Shown piece by piece: positions 15,615 through 15,658 of a DNA stretch of 15,658 nucleotides. How positions within the stretch are numbered: position 1 is the stretch's first letter; every line of letters begins with the position of its first letter. The stretch spans positions 1 through 15,658 of the forward strand of contig NYYH01000042.1 of NCBI GenBank assembly GCA_002686705.1, read 5' to 3'. The translations under genes were made by a program, and so were the position numbers. This stretch comes from Bacteroidota bacterium (GTDB taxonomy: Bacteria; Bacteroidota; Bacteroidia; Bacteroidales; F082). Below the pieces are notes generated by a model. The model was not told the DNA's origin, did not search any database, and saw nothing but the letters and a program-made list of their open reading frames with translations.

Positions 15615-15658
15615 ATGAAAAACTTTAAATTCAGTAGAATGTTTCAACATATCCTTAA
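15615..15658 (+). CDS. start of a gene cut by the window edge
   Basis: ATG at 15615 opens a frame of 14 codons (MKNFKFSRMFQHIL) to the end of the window. The upstream sequence, AT-rich with CACATGAAAA repeated at 15541-15550 and 15612-15621, could be its leader. The basic start followed by hydrophobic residues would fit a membrane or exported protein, but too little is visible. Confidence 0.3.
   Translation, partial: MKNFKFSRMFQHIL

Noticed and set aside
15541..15621. CACATGAAAA repeated at 15541 and 15612, considered as an IS end or target duplication
   Set aside because: Both copies lie on the same side of the transposase and resemble ordinary start-codon context; not supportive of an element end.

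Overview
The window is mostly DNA of a Bacteroidota (Bacteroidetes) member. The evidence is two lipoproteins with a lipobox and an acidic residue run, two proteins carrying a type IX secretion (T9SS) C-terminal sorting domain, a streptopain-type C10 protease, an AT-rich background, and intergenic regions without clear Shine-Dalgarno sites. No rRNA, tRNA or CRISPR array was seen.

Layout: 1-292 is non-coding and contains a perfect 23-bp inverted repeat. 293-2938 holds two lipoprotein genes, the first with a DUF1566/Lcl-like domain and a Gly/Ala-rich tail, the second an orphan. 2955 to about 3575 (minus) is the C-terminal half of a YifB/ComM-type Mg-chelatase-like ATPase. It is fused head-to-head to an N-terminally truncated Omp28-like T9SS protein (about 3569-4339, plus), which ends at a good terminator. 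About 4480-7800 does not look like the host: it is visibly GC-richer and carries proteobacterial-looking genes. It contains a methyl-accepting chemotaxis protein tail and a long acyl-ACP reductase (AAR)-like gene on the minus strand. The AAR-like gene is broken twice: by a one-base frameshift in a C5 run, and by a roughly 1.5-kb block (about 5955-7470) of a third composition. That block carries a ZIP-like transporter, a small double-glycine leader-like peptide and a truncated MarC-family protein. From about 7850 the sequence is Bacteroidota again: a C10 protease/T9SS gene split by one in-frame stop (7989-10547, minus), then the cell-elongation pair mrdA (PBP2) and rodA (10771-13862, plus), then an IS110-family element (transposase 14181-15468, frameshifted in an A8 run), then the start of a gene cut by the window edge.

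Functionally, mrdA-rodA is the only clearly intact unit: RodA polymerises glycan and PBP2 crosslinks it during lateral wall growth. The surface and secreted proteins (lipoproteins, Omp28-like, C10 protease) are typical Bacteroidota accessory cargo. The centre of the window is a nested mosaic in which every gene at a boundary is truncated. It could be real nested insertion and decay, or it could be chimeric assembly or amplification; sequence alone cannot decide. Several one-base lesions (C5, A8, one TAA) fit either pseudogenisation or sequencing error. I found no clear new multi-gene system. The most interesting leads are the extended AAR-like enzyme, the double-glycine leader-like peptide, the lipoprotein with the bacteriocin-like tail, and the IS110 element with possible guide-RNA ends.
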